Shown: positions 32,990 to 43,365, counted from the stretch's first letter. The stretch: DNA of 64,000 bases from Sphingopyxis sp. QXT-31 (GCF_001984035.1 NZ_CP019449.1:3911501-3975500); one strand, 5' to 3'. Program-made: numbers and translations. The notes: generated from the letters alone by a model not told the origin.

Positions 32990-35920
32990 ATGACTTTTCG
33001 TCCCTTGCTGCGCGCGTCATCCGCGCTGTCGCCCCTCGCCCTCGCCGCCGCTCTAGCCCTCGCCGGGCCCGCGCCACTCGCCGCGCGCGAGCCCGCGACT
33101 GCGCCTGCTGCGGCTACGACCAACCCGCAGACCCCAAATCCTCAAACAGACGCCGCCAAGGCGTGGAACTTCGCCGCCAGCGATGTCCCGGTCGATCCGA
33201 ATATCGTCTTCGGCGTGCTTCCCAACGGTATGAAATATGCGCTGCTCAAAAACAGCACGCCCAGGGACAGCGTATCGCTGCGCATGCGCTTCGACGTCGG
33301 CAGCTTCGCCGAGGCCGACGATCAGCGCGGGCTTGCACATTTCCTCGAACATATGGCGTTCAACGGGTCGAAGGGAGTGCCAGAGGGCGAGATGATCAAA
33401 TTGCTCGAGCGCAAGGGGCTGGCCTTCGGCGCCGACACCAACGCCTCGACCGGTTTCGACGCGACCGTCTACCAGCTCGATCTGCCGAATGCTTCGGACG
33501 ATCTGATCGACACCGGCCTCATGTTGATGCGCGAGACCGCGAGCGAGCTCACCATCAACCCCGCCGCGGTCGACCGCGAGCGTGGAATCATCCTGTCCGA
33601 GCGCCGCGCGCGCGACACCTATCAGCTGCGCAGCCTGATCGACCAGCTCGATTTCCAGATGAAGGGGATGATCGCGCCGAACCGCATCCCGGTCGGCACG
33701 GTCGAGGTGATCCAGGCGGCGCCCGCGGCGCGCATCCGCGACCTTTACGACCGCTATTACCGTCCCGAGCGCGCGACGCTCGTGATGGTGGGCGACTTCG
33801 ATCCCGCCGCGGTCGAGGCGAAGATCAAGGCGCGCTTCGCCGACTGGCAGGGCCGCGGCCCTGCAGGTGCCGACCCCGACATCGGCACGATCGACTATGG
33901 CCGCGCGTCGGCCGCCGACGACTTCGTCGATCCGGCCATCGCCGACGGCGTGACGATCACGGCCTTCAAGCCCTGGGTCAAATTGCCCGACACTCAGGCG
34001 AAGCGTGCCAAGGATCTGGCGGAGGGCATTGGCGAGGCGATCATCTCGCGCCGCCTCGCTAAGCTCGCGCTCGCCGAGGATTCGCCGATCCTGAACGGCT
34101 ATTTCGGCGACAGCAACGGCTGGGACGTGTTCGACCAGGTGACGATCGGGGCGACCGCCAAGGAAGGCGCGTGGCGCGAGGCGCAGGCGCTGATCGAGCA
34201 GGAATGGCGCCGCGCCGTCGAGCATGGCTTCACCCAGGCCGAGGTCGACGAGCAGCTCGCCAACCGCCGCACCGCGCTCAAGAACGCCGTCGCCGGCGTC
34301 GACACGCGGCGCAGCGAAAATCTGGCGAACACGCTGGTCGAGGCGGCGAAGGGCGACTTCGTCGTCAACCGCCCCGAAACCGCGCAGGCGCAGTTTGACG
34401 CTGTGGCGCCCTCGCTGAACGCCGCGAGCGTCAGCGCCGCGTTCAAGGCGCGCATGCAGGGCTATGGCGCGCCGCTGGTGCGCGTGACGTCGAAGACGCC
34501 CATCGAGGGCGGCACCGGAGCGATCCTCGCGGCGCTCCAGACCTCGCAGCAGGTCGCGGTCGCCGCGCCCGCCGAGGCGGCGAGCACCGCCTTCGCCTAC
34601 ACTGACTTCGGCGCGCCCGGCAAAATCGTCAGCGACACGCGGATCGAGGATCTCGGCATCCGCCGCATCCGATTCGCCAACAACGTCATGCTCAACATCA
34701 AGCAGACCGATTTCCAGAAGGACACGGTCTATCTGTCGCTGCGCATCGACGGCGGCAGCCTGCTCGCCACCAAGGAGGATCCGACGCGCGTCGCGCTCGC
34801 GGGCTCGATCAGCCTCGGCGGCCTCGAAGCGCATAGCCGCGACGAGCTCAGCACGATCCTCGCGGGGCGCACCGTCGGCAGCAGCGTCGGCAGCGCGACC
34901 GACAGCTTCGGCGGCACCGCGCGCACCTCGCCCGAGGATTTCCAGCTACAGGCGCAGTTGATGGCGGCCTATCTGACCCACCCCGGCTACCGCGCCGACG
35001 GGCTGGCGCTGATCCGCCGCTTCCTGCCGCAGCAATATGCCGCGAACGACGCGACCCCCGCCGCGGTGATCGCGCGCGACGCTGGCGGCATCCTCGCCAA
35101 CAACGACCCGCGAGCGACCACGCCGCCGCTCGCCACGATGCTGAAGCTCGACTGGGCGGGGCTGAAGCCCGCGGTCGCGGACAGCTTCGCGCATGGCGCG
35201 ATCGAGGTCGGCGTCGTCGGCGACATCGACGAGGCGGCGGCGATCGCGGCGATCCAGTCGACCTTCGGCGCGCTGCCCGCGCGCCGTCCGGCCTTCGACC
35301 CGCGGCCCGAGGCGCGCATCCGCGAATATGCCAAGGACCGCAGCGAACGCACTTTGATCCACAAGGGGCCCGCCGAGCAGGCGGAACTGCGCGTCTACTG
35401 GCCCGCGCGCGACGACAGCGACCTGGGCGAAGCGATGCGGCTGCAGCTGCTGTCGCGGGTGATGCAGCTGATGCTGACTGAGGAACTGCGCGAGAAGCTC
35501 GGCGAAAGCTACAGCCCCGGCGCGGGTGCCAGCCTGTCCGACGACTTCCCCGGCTACGGCCATCTCTTCGCGGCGAGCAACATCGATTACAAGGACCTCG
35601 CGACGACGCGCGGCGCGATCCTGGGGATCGCGAAGGCGCTGCGCGACGCGCCGGTCGACGCCGACCTGCTCGACCGCGCGCGCAAGCCGATGCTCGAGGC
35701 GATGACCAAGGCGCGGCGCGAGAATAGCTATTGGCTGCCCTATGTGGGCGCCGCGACGAGCAAGGAAGCGCGCCTCGACCGCAGCCGCAAGAGCCTGGGC
35801 GAGGTGGAGGCCGCCACCCCGGCCGAACTTCAGGCGCTCGCCAAGCGCTACCTCACCGACGACAAGGCGCTGGTGATCAGGGCGGTGAGCGACAAGGCGG
35901 GGGGCGGGGCGGGAAGCTAG
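32990..35920 (+). CDS. M16-family zinc metallopeptidase, exported, two-domain
   Basis: With start ATG 32990, the protein has 976 residues and a signal peptide (about 1-32). The N-terminal peptidase domain has the inverted zinc motif HFLEH at 117-121 and the downstream glutamate region AVDRERGIILSERRARD. A second M16 half (about 520-970) lacks HxxEH and probably shapes the chamber. Such proteins degrade peptides in the periplasm. It follows the cyclase gene by 42 bp, but no shared role is apparent. No strong Shine-Dalgarno sequence was seen. Confidence 0.92.
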   Translation: MTFRPLLRASSALSPLALAAALALAGPAPLAAREPATAPAAATTNPQTPNPQTDAAKAWNFAASDVPVDPNIVFGVLPNGMKYALLKNSTPRDSVSLRMRFDVGSFAEADDQRGLAHFLEHMAFNGSKGVPEGEMIKLLERKGLAFGADTNASTGFDATVYQLDLPNASDDLIDTGLMLMRETASELTINPAAVDRERGIILSERRARDTYQLRSLIDQLDFQMKGMIAPNRIPVGTVEVIQAAPAARIRDLYDRYYRPERATLVMVGDFDPAAVEAKIKARFADWQGRGPAGADPDIGTIDYGRASAADDFVDPAIADGVTITAFKPWVKLPDTQAKRAKDLAEGIGEAIISRRLAKLALAEDSPILNGYFGDSNGWDVFDQVTIGATAKEGAWREAQALIEQEWRRAVEHGFTQAEVDEQLANRRTALKNAVAGVDTRRSENLANTLVEAAKGDFVVNRPETAQAQFDAVAPSLNAASVSAAFKARMQGYGAPLVRVTSKTPIEGGTGAILAALQTSQQVAVAAPAEAASTAFAYTDFGAPGKIVSDTRIEDLGIRRIRFANNVMLNIKQTDFQKDTVYLSLRIDGGSLLATKEDPTRVALAGSISLGGLEAHSRDELSTILAGRTVGSSVGSATDSFGGTARTSPEDFQLQAQLMAAYLTHPGYRADGLALIRRFLPQQYAANDATPAAVIARDAGGILANNDPRATTPPLATMLKLDWAGLKPAVADSFAHGAIEVGVVGDIDEAAAIAAIQSTFGALPARRPAFDPRPEARIREYAKDRSERTLIHKGPAEQAELRVYWPARDDSDLGEAMRLQLLSRVMQLMLTEELREKLGESYSPGAGASLSDDFPGYGHLFAASNIDYKDLATTRGAILGIAKALRDAPVDADLLDRARKPMLEAMTKARRENSYWLPYVGAATSKEARLDRSRKSLGEVEAATPAELQALAKRYLTDDKALVIRAVSDKAGGGAGS

Positions 35921-36017
35921 AGGCGTCGATCCGACCGTTCGGAGGCCCGCGCCTTGCGGCGCTTCTAGGTATCGCGGAAACGAGCGCCGGATTGCGCCTG
36001 CCGGTTAGCGGTAGCGG

Positions 36018-36257
36018 TCAGCGCGGCGCGGGCTCCCCGCGCCCGTCGTTTATGAGCATGGCCACCGACCAGCCGCGATTATTGAGCTCGGTCGTTTCCT
36101 CGCCTCGCTCCGGATGACGGATATGGACGAGCCCCAGGCCGCTCAGCTCGTCATCGCCTTCCTCCCATGGCAAGGCCTGCCGGCTGCCGAACAGCGAGCC
36201 GAGACGCGTTCGCTGGGAAGGATGTAGAACCTCGAGAATTTCCTGAGTATTTTTCAT
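36018..36257 (-). CDS. Small hypothetical protein
   Basis: An unrecognised 79-residue protein (MKNTQEILEVLHPSQRTRLG...). It is soluble, without cysteines, and has a helical start followed by probable strands (LGLVHIRHPE, WSVAMLIND). An A/T-rich stretch with TGATACT sits 10 bp before the ATG and could be a -10 element giving a very short leader. The gap 35921-36017 holds nothing recognisable. Confidence 0.45.
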   Translation of the reverse strand: MKNTQEILEVLHPSQRTRLGSLFGSRQALPWEEGDDELSGLGLVHIRHPERGEETTELNNRGWSVAMLINDGRGEPAPR

Positions 36258-36351
36258 TATTTAGCTAGTATCATGCCCGCTACCCGGGGGCCATTGAATA
36301 CGTGTTGAGCCGATTTTGCGGGGCCATCGTCAATTCGACCCCAAGTGCGAG

Positions 36352-36773
36352 CTAGACACGCCCCGGCACCCGCGCGCGCAGGAAATTCTCGAGCGCGACG
36401 AAGATCATCTCGCGCGCGTCGCTGCCCAGCATTTCGCTCGTCAGCCAGTCGAAGCGCGCGCGGTCGCGGCATGCGGCGGCGCCGACCATCGCGGCAAGCA
36501 GGCTTTCGTCGAAACTCGCGCGCGGGCAGCACGGCGGGGGACCGCGAAGGGGTCGGGCCAGCTATGGCCGATCGCCTCGACGACGAGGCGATAGCGCCGC
36601 GCGGCGAGGATATTGCCCCAGCGGCGTTCGAGTTCGGGCATCGGGTCGCGCTCGCTCCGGCGACAGAGGATACAGTAGCGCAGCGCCAGTACCGCCTGCG
36701 CGGCATCGACGGGCAGGTCGCGGACCAGCGGCTGCTCGGTCAGTTGTCGGACAAGGCTGCTGGTCGATTCCAT
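36352..36773 (-). pseudogene. Conserved sphingomonad protein near the iron genes, frameshifted
   Basis: From ATG 36773 the frame reads MESTSSLVRQLTEQPL and reaches SWPDPFAV, then leaves the coherent reading at a run of five Gs (36536-36540). The adjacent frame continues PPPCCPRASFDESLLAAM... and stops at 36352. Restoring one C on the coding strand would give a protein of about 140 residues with the DPF...CC...S.DE..L..M pattern that I associate with a sphingomonad family of unknown function. Either the gene is broken or the homopolymer was misread. A Fur-like palindrome lies about 120 bp upstream. Confidence 0.6.
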
Positions 36774-36893
36774 GGGTGCGTCCCTTTCCCGTGCGGCCTG
36801 GCCGATTGGCGCAGTCCCAGGCCGGGTCCGAAAAAGCCGCCGGCCGCTGCATGGTGCAGAGGCCGGCAGGAGGGGACTGCCCAACCTTGCTAT

Positions 36894-36908
36894 TGAGAAT
36901 TATTCGCA
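36894..36908. promoter_or_regulatory. Candidate Fur-type operator
   Basis: TGAGAAT-T-ATTCGCA is a 7-1-7 palindrome matching 11 of 14 positions of the classical Fur consensus (TGATAAT-N-ATTATCA). It lies upstream of the frameshifted gene and 350 bp downstream of bfr. Confidence 0.45.
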
Positions 36909-36991
36909 AATACAAGCGAAAAGATCAGATCGGTGTTTCTTTTGTGAAGACGAGCGGGAAATGGCGGTTTTCGGGCGGAGCGGACATCTTA

Positions 36992-37128
36992 ATCCTCTCC
37001 GCTTGCCGGGAGGGGGACCGCGCTCGAAGGGCGTGGTGGAGGGGGTTCGCGGCCTGACGCGTCGCTCAAGGCCGTCCCCCCCCCCCGTCAGCGCTTCGCG
37101 CTGCCACCTCCCCACAAGTGGGGAGGAT
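36992..37128. repeat. Family E composite palindromic element, copy E3
   Basis: ATCCTCTCCGCTTGCCGGGA at one end and CCCCACAAGTGGGGAGGAT at the other, with a run of Cs inside. The flanks TTTTCGGGCGGAGCGGAC and TTGTCTCCACCC are shared with E2 and E4. Confidence 0.85.
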
Positions 37129-37187
37129 CGGCTTGTCTCCACCCAAGAACTGCCGTTGGCACACGGATCTGCAATCGACAGAATCAC

Positions 37188-37214
37188 AAAAAAAGAGGCG
37201 CCCGAAGGCGCCTC
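37188..37214 (-). terminator. Rho-independent terminator after bfr
   Basis: On the minus strand GAGGCGCC-TTCG-GGCGCCTC is followed by seven Ts: a perfect 8-bp stem with a stable UUCG tetraloop, 45 bp after the bfr stop. Confidence 0.93.
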
Positions 37215-37259
37215 CCGATATTCGTCTGTTTGGGGCGGCCTTGCAGGGCCCCGCAACGC

Positions 37260-37742
37260 TCAATCGTCGCCAACCGACTTTGACTGCAGCTGGATGTAAT
37301 TTTCGATTCCCATGCGCTCGATCATCTCGAACTGCTTCTCGAGTTCGTCGACATGATGCTCTTCGCTTTCGAGGATGTCGGCAAACAAGTCGCGGCTGAC
37401 ATAGTCGCGCACGCTTTCCGAATGCGCGATCGCATCCTTGAGCAGCGGGATCGCTTCTTCCTCGAGCGCGAGGTCGGCCTTCAGTATCTCCTCGACGGTC
37501 TCGCCGACGCGCAGGCGGCCGAGCATCTGGAAATTGGGCAGGCCGCCCAGGAAAAGGATGCGGTCCGCCAGCTTGTCCGCGTGCTTCATCTCGTCGATCG
37601 ATTCCTCGCGCTCGAAATGCGCGAGCTTCGCGACGCCCCAATTGTCGAGCATGCGATAGTGCAGCCAGTACTGGTTGATCGCGGTCAGCTCGTTCTTGAG
37701 CGCCTCGTTGAGGAAATCGATGACCTTTTCGTCGCCCTTCAT
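37260..37742 (-). CDS. bfr: Bacterioferritin
   Basis: A haem-containing 24-mer that oxidises and stores iron. Start ATG 37742 (AGGA upstream) gives 160 residues. All ferroxidase ligands are present: Glu18, Glu51, His54, Glu94, Glu127 and His130. Met52, the haem ligand, is also present. It follows bfd by 99 bp in the same direction, so storage and release are probably co-transcribed, and a strong terminator follows. Confidence 0.97.
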   Translation of the reverse strand: MKGDEKVIDFLNEALKNELTAINQYWLHYRMLDNWGVAKLAHFEREESIDEMKHADKLADRILFLGGLPNFQMLGRLRVGETVEEILKADLALEEEAIPLLKDAIAHSESVRDYVSRDLFADILESEEHHVDELEKQFEMIERMGIENYIQLQSKSVGDD

Positions 37743-37841
37743 GGTTCTTCCTGTCATTTTGTCTTGGGAGTGGGATGGGCGCATTATAGGCGCCCCGGCC
37801 CGCTCAGGCCAAGGTCAAAAATGGCGGAAAACCAAGAAAAA

Positions 37842-38015
37842 TCAGGCGGTCGCGGCGACGTCGCTGATGATATTGCGAGCGAAAGGCAGGCACTGGCCGC
37901 ACTTGGGTTTGCGACCCAATTGCGCATAGGCCGCCTTGGCGCACCGCACGTCGCCATTCCGCGCGACGTCGCGCAGCTGGCTTTCCCTTATTGCGTTGCA
38001 GACACAGACGACCAT
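37842..38015 (-). CDS. bfd: Bacterioferritin-associated ferredoxin
   Basis: Bfd carries a [2Fe-2S] cluster and passes electrons to bacterioferritin to release iron. Starting at ATG 38015, with GAGAGGG upstream, it is 57 residues long. The four ligands are Cys4 and Cys6 (VVCVCN) and Cys39 and Cys42 (KCGQC). The frame runs further upstream but without family sequence. Two tandem palindromes 38-77 bp upstream probably regulate it by iron. Confidence 0.94.
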   Translation of the reverse strand: MVVCVCNAIRESQLRDVARNGDVRCAKAAYAQLGRKPKCGQCLPFARNIISDVAATA

Positions 38016-38052
38016 GTGCGAATCCCTCTCAACAAGCCCCAGATAGGGATAG

Positions 38053-38092
38053 TGCGAGAGATTCGCAACAGCAAAGATGCGACTGGTTCGCA
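38053..38092. promoter_or_regulatory. Two tandem 15-bp palindromes upstream of bfd (candidate iron operators)
   Basis: TGCGAGAGATTCGCA (38053-38067) and TGCGACTGGTTCGCA (38078-38092) share TGCGA-N5-TCGCA arms and are 25 bp apart. The TTCGCA half also ends the Fur-like site at 36894. They lie in the divergent bfd-purS region. Confidence 0.5.
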
Positions 38093-38196
38093 TTTCGAAA
38101 AGCGAGATTTTCTTGGGCGCCGGCCCTTGCTCGGAAAGTGATTCGCGGGCATAGGCGCGCGCATCTTCCCGCCCCCAACAACCAAAGGCGCACCCC

Positions 38197-38427
38197 ATGA
38201 AAGTCCAGGTCTATGTGACGCTCAAGCCCGGGGTGCTCGACCCGCAGGGCAAGGCGATCCATCACGCGTTGGAAGGCCTCGGCTTCGGCGGCGTCAGCGA
38301 CGTGCGCGCAGGCCGCTTCATCGAGCTCGAGGTCGCCGACGACACCAGCGACGCCGATCTCGACGCGATGTGCGCGAAGCTGCTCGCGAACACGGTGATC
38401 GAAAACTACCGCATCCAGCGCGCCTGA
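38197..38427 (+). CDS. purS: Phosphoribosylformylglycinamidine synthase subunit PurS
   Basis: PurS bridges PurL and PurQ in the fourth purine step. The 76-residue protein shows [20 protein letters not shown] and the ending [12 protein letters not shown]. purQ follows after 14 bp. The small separate PurS implies a small-type PurL elsewhere. Confidence 0.96.
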   Translation: MKVQVYVTLKPGVLDPQGKAIHHALEGLGFGGVSDVRAGRFIELEVADDTSDADLDAMCAKLLANTVIENYRIQRA

Positions 38428-38441
38428 AGGGGAGCAGAGCC

Positions 38442-39107
38442 ATGAAGACCGCCGTCATCGTCTTTCCCGGCTCCAACTGCGACCGCGACATGGCGGTCGC
38501 GCTCGAAACGGTCACCGGCAATGCGCCCGCGATGGTGTGGCACCGCGAGACCGCGCTGCCGGACGGCATCGACTTCATCGCGCTGCCCGGCGGCTTTTCC
38601 TATGGCGATTATCTGCGCTCGGGCGCGATGGCGGCGCGCTCGCCGATTCTCGCGGCGGTTACCGAGGCCGCGGGTCGCGGCGTTCCCGTGCTTGGCGTGT
38701 GTAACGGCTTCCAGGTTCTGACCGAGGCGCAGTTGCTGCCCGGCGCGCTGATGCGCAACGCGGGGCTCAACTTCGTCTGCCGCACCGTGCCGCTGACGGT
38801 CGAGAACAGCCAGTCGCTGTTCACCGCGGGGTACAAGGCGGGCGAGGCGATCGACATCCCCGTCGCGCACCACGACGGCAATTATTTCGCCGACGCGGAG
38901 ACGCTCGACCGGCTCGAGGGCGAGGGCCGCGTCGCCTTCCGCTACGCCGACAGCGTCAACGGCTCGGCCCGCAATATCGCGGGCGTGCTCAACGATACGG
39001 GCAATGTGCTCGGCATGATGCCGCACCCCGAGCGCGCGATCGACCGCGCGCATGGCGGCACCGACGGGCTACGCCTGTTCGAGGCCGCGCTCGGCGTCCT
39101 CGCCTGA
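38442..39107 (+). CDS. purQ: Phosphoribosylformylglycinamidine synthase subunit PurQ
   Basis: The glutaminase that feeds ammonia to PurL. Start ATG 38442 follows GGGGAGCAG and gives 221 residues. The nucleophile is Cys87 in GVCNGFQ, and the His-Glu pair lies in MMPHPERAI near 195-200. The first strand motif, FPGSNCDRD, is typical of the family. The 3' end overlaps the opposite gene at 39069 by 39 bp. Confidence 0.96.
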   Translation: MKTAVIVFPGSNCDRDMAVALETVTGNAPAMVWHRETALPDGIDFIALPGGFSYGDYLRSGAMAARSPILAAVTEAAGRGVPVLGVCNGFQVLTEAQLLPGALMRNAGLNFVCRTVPLTVENSQSLFTAGYKAGEAIDIPVAHHDGNYFADAETLDRLEGEGRVAFRYADSVNGSARNIAGVLNDTGNVLGMMPHPERAIDRAHGGTDGLRLFEAALGVLA

Positions 39108-39443
39108 CGGCGAGGGATTGGCCGCAGTCCGCTGTGGCCACCAGCGTTCGACGACCACCAGCACGCTCGGCCACAGGCAGGTGTTCCAGATATCGTGCCA
39201 GTGCGCGGTATCGGGCGCGAGCCGCCCGCGCAGATATTCGCCCTCGATATCGAGCCATTCGCCGACCAGCGCCGCTGCGACGACCGCCAGCCATGCCATC
39301 CAGGCGGGGCGCCGGAGGCCGAGCCGCACGAGCAGATAGACGGCCATGCCGGCATAGATGTGCAGCGCATCCTTGCTCAGCCCGCTGCCGTCGATCAGCA
39401 CCAGCTTGAACTGCTGATAGAGGAACGTCGCTTCGTCGGTCAC
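39069..39443 (-). CDS. Conserved hypothetical membrane protein
   Basis: A 124-residue protein, unrecognised by name, with two hydrophobic segments (about 28-43 and 46-65) and conserved-looking polar residues [13 protein letters not shown] and [11 protein letters not shown]. The C-terminal tail after about residue 105 is low-complexity and is the part that overlaps the end of purQ tail to tail. It is separated from the transporter gene by 5 bp and is transcribed the same way, so both may be one unit. Confidence 0.6.
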   Translation of the reverse strand: MTDEATFLYQQFKLVLIDGSGLSKDALHIYAGMAVYLLVRLGLRRPAWMAWLAVVAAALVGEWLDIEGEYLRGRLAPDTAHWHDIWNTCLWPSVLVVVERWWPQRTAANPSPSGEDAERGLEQA

Positions 39444-39448
39444 TGCGC

Positions 39449-40213
39449 TCAGACCTTGGCCTTGAAGGGGGTGAAGTCGGTGACTTCGTCATAGACGTCG
39501 ACGCCTTCGCGGCGTTTCAGCCAGACGACGATGGCAACGGTCACGGGCAGCAGGATGATTTCCCATCCCGTCTTGATCGCCCATTGCGACAGCACGGTCT
39601 TCATCAACTCGCCCGTGGGCCAGCCTTCGAGACCGTAAAAGGCGATGGGGTAGAAGATCAGGCTGTCGAGCCCCTGGCCGACGAAGGTGCTGGCGACGAA
39701 GCGCAGCGCCATCCGACGGCCGTTGTCGGCGACCTTCATCTTGGCGACGACGAAGCTGTTCGCGAACTCGCCCGCCCAGAAGGCCAGCATCGATGCGATC
39801 ACGATCCGCCAGCTGTTCGCGAACACCGCTTCATAGGCCGCCTGATGCGGCCAGCCCGGCGCGGGTGGCAGCGACACCACGACCCACGCCATGAACGCCA
39901 TGAAGGCGAGCGCGGCGAAACCGGTCCAGATCACGCGCCTTGCGCGCGCATAGCCATAGACCTCGGTCAGCATGTCGCCGATGACATAGCTCAGCGGAAA
40001 GAACATCACGCCCGCCCCGAACGGCCATTCGCCGATGAAGGGCAGGTCGACCACCGACCGTTTCGATGCGCCGATGATATTGCTCAGCAGCAGGATCGCG
40101 ACGAATGCCGCCATCACGAAATCGTAATAGCGGAAATGCGGCACGGCGGCGGCGCTGGTGCGGGCCGGGGTGCTGGCAGGCGTGCGGGCGTGCGGCGCGG
40201 CGGGGTCGGTCAT
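39449..40213 (-). CDS. Queuosine precursor transporter (YhhQ/VUT family)
   Basis: An inner-membrane carrier importing preQ0/preQ1 for tRNA queuosine. Start ATG 40213 gives 254 residues; an upstream ATG at 40249 is less likely. After a proline/alanine-rich N-terminus (1-25) there are six predicted helices. Family motifs are SNIIGASKR, FPLSYVIGDMLTEVYGYAR and TFVGQGLDSLIFYPIAF. No queuosine biosynthesis gene is nearby. Confidence 0.9.
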   Translation of the reverse strand: MTDPAAPHARTPASTPARTSAAAVPHFRYYDFVMAAFVAILLLSNIIGASKRSVVDLPFIGEWPFGAGVMFFPLSYVIGDMLTEVYGYARARRVIWTGFAALAFMAFMAWVVVSLPPAPGWPHQAAYEAVFANSWRIVIASMLAFWAGEFANSFVVAKMKVADNGRRMALRFVASTFVGQGLDSLIFYPIAFYGLEGWPTGELMKTVLSQWAIKTGWEIILLPVTVAIVVWLKRREGVDVYDEVTDFTPFKAKV

Positions 40214-40284
40214 CGGACGCCTGCTTATCTTGCTTTGCGCCCCGCGCAAACCACGCTATTCGCGCGATCCACAGCCTCGTGCAC

Positions 40285-40361
40285 GCGCCCGTAGCTCAGC
40301 TGGATAGAGCACCCGCCTTCTAAGCGGGTGGCCGCAGGTTCGAATCCTGCCGGGCGCACCA
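40285..40361 (+). tRNA. tRNA-Arg (anticodon TCT)
   Basis: The 77-nt cloverleaf has acceptor stem GCGCCCG/CGGGCGC, D-arm GCTC...GAGC, an anticodon arm CCCGC-CTTCTAA-GCGGG and T-arm around GGTTCGAATCC. TCT (40319-40321) reads AGA. CCA is encoded (40359-40361) and a T run follows, which may end transcription. Confidence 0.97.
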
Positions 40362-40402
40362 TTTTTTCTGACAGATTTCGACAATCCGGCACCGACGATC
40401 AT

Positions 40403-41239
40403 TTATTTTCGATCGCCCAACCAGTCGGCCGCGATCTTTCCCCTATGCCCCTCCGGCGCCAGCGCGGCGCGCAGGGCTTCCAGTAGCGGCGGCAGCGCTT
40501 GGGTGAAGGCGTAGGGCGGGTTGACGATAAAAAGGCCCGCGCCGTTATAGATGTCGGGCTGATCGCGATCGTATAGCCAATGCTCCACCACCAGAAACTT
40601 CGGGATGCCGAGCTTGCGGAGCTGCGCCTTCCACCGCACATGCGTGGCGCGGTCCTTCAGCGGATACCAGATCACCGTCATGCCATGCGCCCATTTGCGG
40701 TGGGCGGCTGCGAGGGTGGCAGTGATACGGGCGCGTTCGTCGGTCTGCTCGTACGGCGGGTCGACCACCACCACGCCGCGAGGCGTTCGGGGCGGCAGCA
40801 TCGCCAGCCAGAATTCATAGGCGTCGCGCTGGTGCACGGCGGCGGATGTATCGCGCATCGCGCCGCGCAGGGCATAAGCGTCGTCGGGATGTTTCTCGTT
40901 CAGGATCAGAAAATCCTGCGGACGCAGAAGCTGCGCCATAAATCGCGGCGATCCGGGGTAGAGGCGCGGCTCGGCACCGGCATTCACCGCCCGCACGGCG
41001 GCGCGATAGTCGTCCAGCAAGGAGTTCGTGTCGGCAAAGGCGCGCAGCACGCCGTGTGTGGACTCGCCGGTACGCTGGGCCTCTTCGCCGCCGAGGTCGT
41101 ACAGCCCGCAACCGGCATGGGTGTCGATCAGGGTCAGCGCGCCCTCTTTGAGCTGCAATGCTCGCACCAAGGCGATCAGCAGGCTGTGCTTTACGACATC
41201 GGCGCTGTTGCCGGCATGAAAGCTGTGGCGATAATTCAT
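40403..41239 (-). CDS. rlmJ: 23S rRNA (adenine(2030)-N(6))-methyltransferase
   Basis: RlmJ methylates A2030 of 23S rRNA. The 278-residue protein has the family opening MNYRHSFHAGNSADVVKHSL, the SAM-binding segment IDTHAGCGLYDL, the adenine-methylase motif DPPY (in VVVVDPPYEQ) and a late NPPYAF. Length is typical. It stands alone between the tRNA and asd. Confidence 0.94.
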   Translation of the reverse strand: MNYRHSFHAGNSADVVKHSLLIALVRALQLKEGALTLIDTHAGCGLYDLGGEEAQRTGESTHGVLRAFADTNSLLDDYRAAVRAVNAGAEPRLYPGSPRFMAQLLRPQDFLILNEKHPDDAYALRGAMRDTSAAVHQRDAYEFWLAMLPPRTPRGVVVVDPPYEQTDERARITATLAAAHRKWAHGMTVIWYPLKDRATHVRWKAQLRKLGIPKFLVVEHWLYDRDQPDIYNGAGLFIVNPPYAFTQALPPLLEALRAALAPEGHRGKIAADWLGDRK

Positions 41240-41413
41240 CGTAATCCAGAATCCCGGCTATCTGCCTTCATGCGAACGGCCGGGCTCGAAAGCCGGGCGC
41301 AAGGCGATGGAAGCAAGTAATCTGGTGCCCGTATAGAGTCGGGCGGAAAGCTTCAAACCATTCCACGCGAGGGACCGGCGGGCCCCGTTCGGGAAGCGCC
41401 GCCGGCCTGCTGG

Positions 41414-42532
<1,119 letters not shown>

Positions 42533-42696
42533 CTAGAGGATGCACACCGCCGACACCGGCCGCACGAAAGCGGTCGGTTTGGTGGTGGTAATCATCGTCG
42601 GCGCTTTGGACATGGCGGCGCGCTTAGCCGCATCGGATGCGCATGTAAATTATGAAAGTGGCGGTCAGTGCGAATGGAAATGTCGGCGCCCGCCGG

Positions 42697-43365
42697 TCAG
42701 GCGCCCACCGACAGGAACGCCGTCACCGTGAGCCGCCCTTCGCGCGGGTCGCCGGAGAGCGCGGCGCCGGGCGCGATCGCGCCGCTGTGGAGGTTGCTGC
42801 TGCGATAGAGCAAGGCGCGGTTGAAGCGCGCCTCGGCGACGCGGATGCATTCGAACAAGGGCGTGTCGCCCGCGACGTAGCCGGGTGCGGGCGGGCCGGT
42901 GTAGCGCATTTCGGTGTCGAGCTGGCGGAAATAGAGGTCGCGGCGCGCCTCGTCGACCGTCTCGAACCCTGTCGAGCGATGGCGGAAGAAGGCGGTGCCG
43001 TCGTGGCCCGGCGACAGATAATGGACCAGCGCGATGCGGTCGGGGGTGAAGGCATCGACATGCGGCAGCCGCTGCGGCACCGACAGCGCCTCCGCGGGGG
43101 TGCAGACGATCGAGAAGCTCGCGTCGATCACCTCGACCGGCCCGCGGCGCCCGAACGATTTGGCGACCGCCGCGGCGATCGGCGGCAGCTGGGTTGCGAG
43201 GTAGTCGCCCGGCAGTTCGGCGCGAACGCCCGGATAATGGTTGCGCGCCTCCCCGACCCGCGCTGCCGCCGCAAAATCGCGCAGCGCCTCGGGATCGGGC
43301 GCGAAATCGTCGAGGATGCAGAGCGGCTGCGCCTCGGCGCCGATGCTTTCGATGGCCAGCGGCAT
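42697..43365 (-). CDS. DUF6445-like protein (2-oxoglutarate oxygenase-like fold suspected)
   Basis: Start ATG 43365 gives 222 residues beginning MPLAIESIGAEAQPLCILDD; the frame is open to 43593, but that part encodes only repeat E4. Features are DDFAPDPEALRDFAA, HVDAFTPDRIALVHYLSP and FNRALLYRSSNLHSGAI, a His...His/Arg arrangement like the oxygenase-type DUF6445 proteins. The metal site and substrate are not established. Confidence 0.55.
   Translation of the reverse strand: MPLAIESIGAEAQPLCILDDFAPDPEALRDFAAAARVGEARNHYPGVRAELPGDYLATQLPPIAAAVAKSFGRRGPVEVIDASFSIVCTPAEALSVPQRLPHVDAFTPDRIALVHYLSPGHDGTAFFRHRSTGFETVDEARRDLYFRQLDTEMRYTGPPAPGYVAGDTPLFECIRVAEARFNRALLYRSSNLHSGAIAPGAALSGDPREGRLTVTAFLSVGA

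Larger units (their letters stand above)
36774..37259. other. Gene-free region between bfr and the frameshifted gene
   Basis: About 485 bp holding the Fur-like site (36894), family E copy E3 (36992-37128) and the bfr terminator (37188-37214). No coding sequence is supported. Confidence 0.6.
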
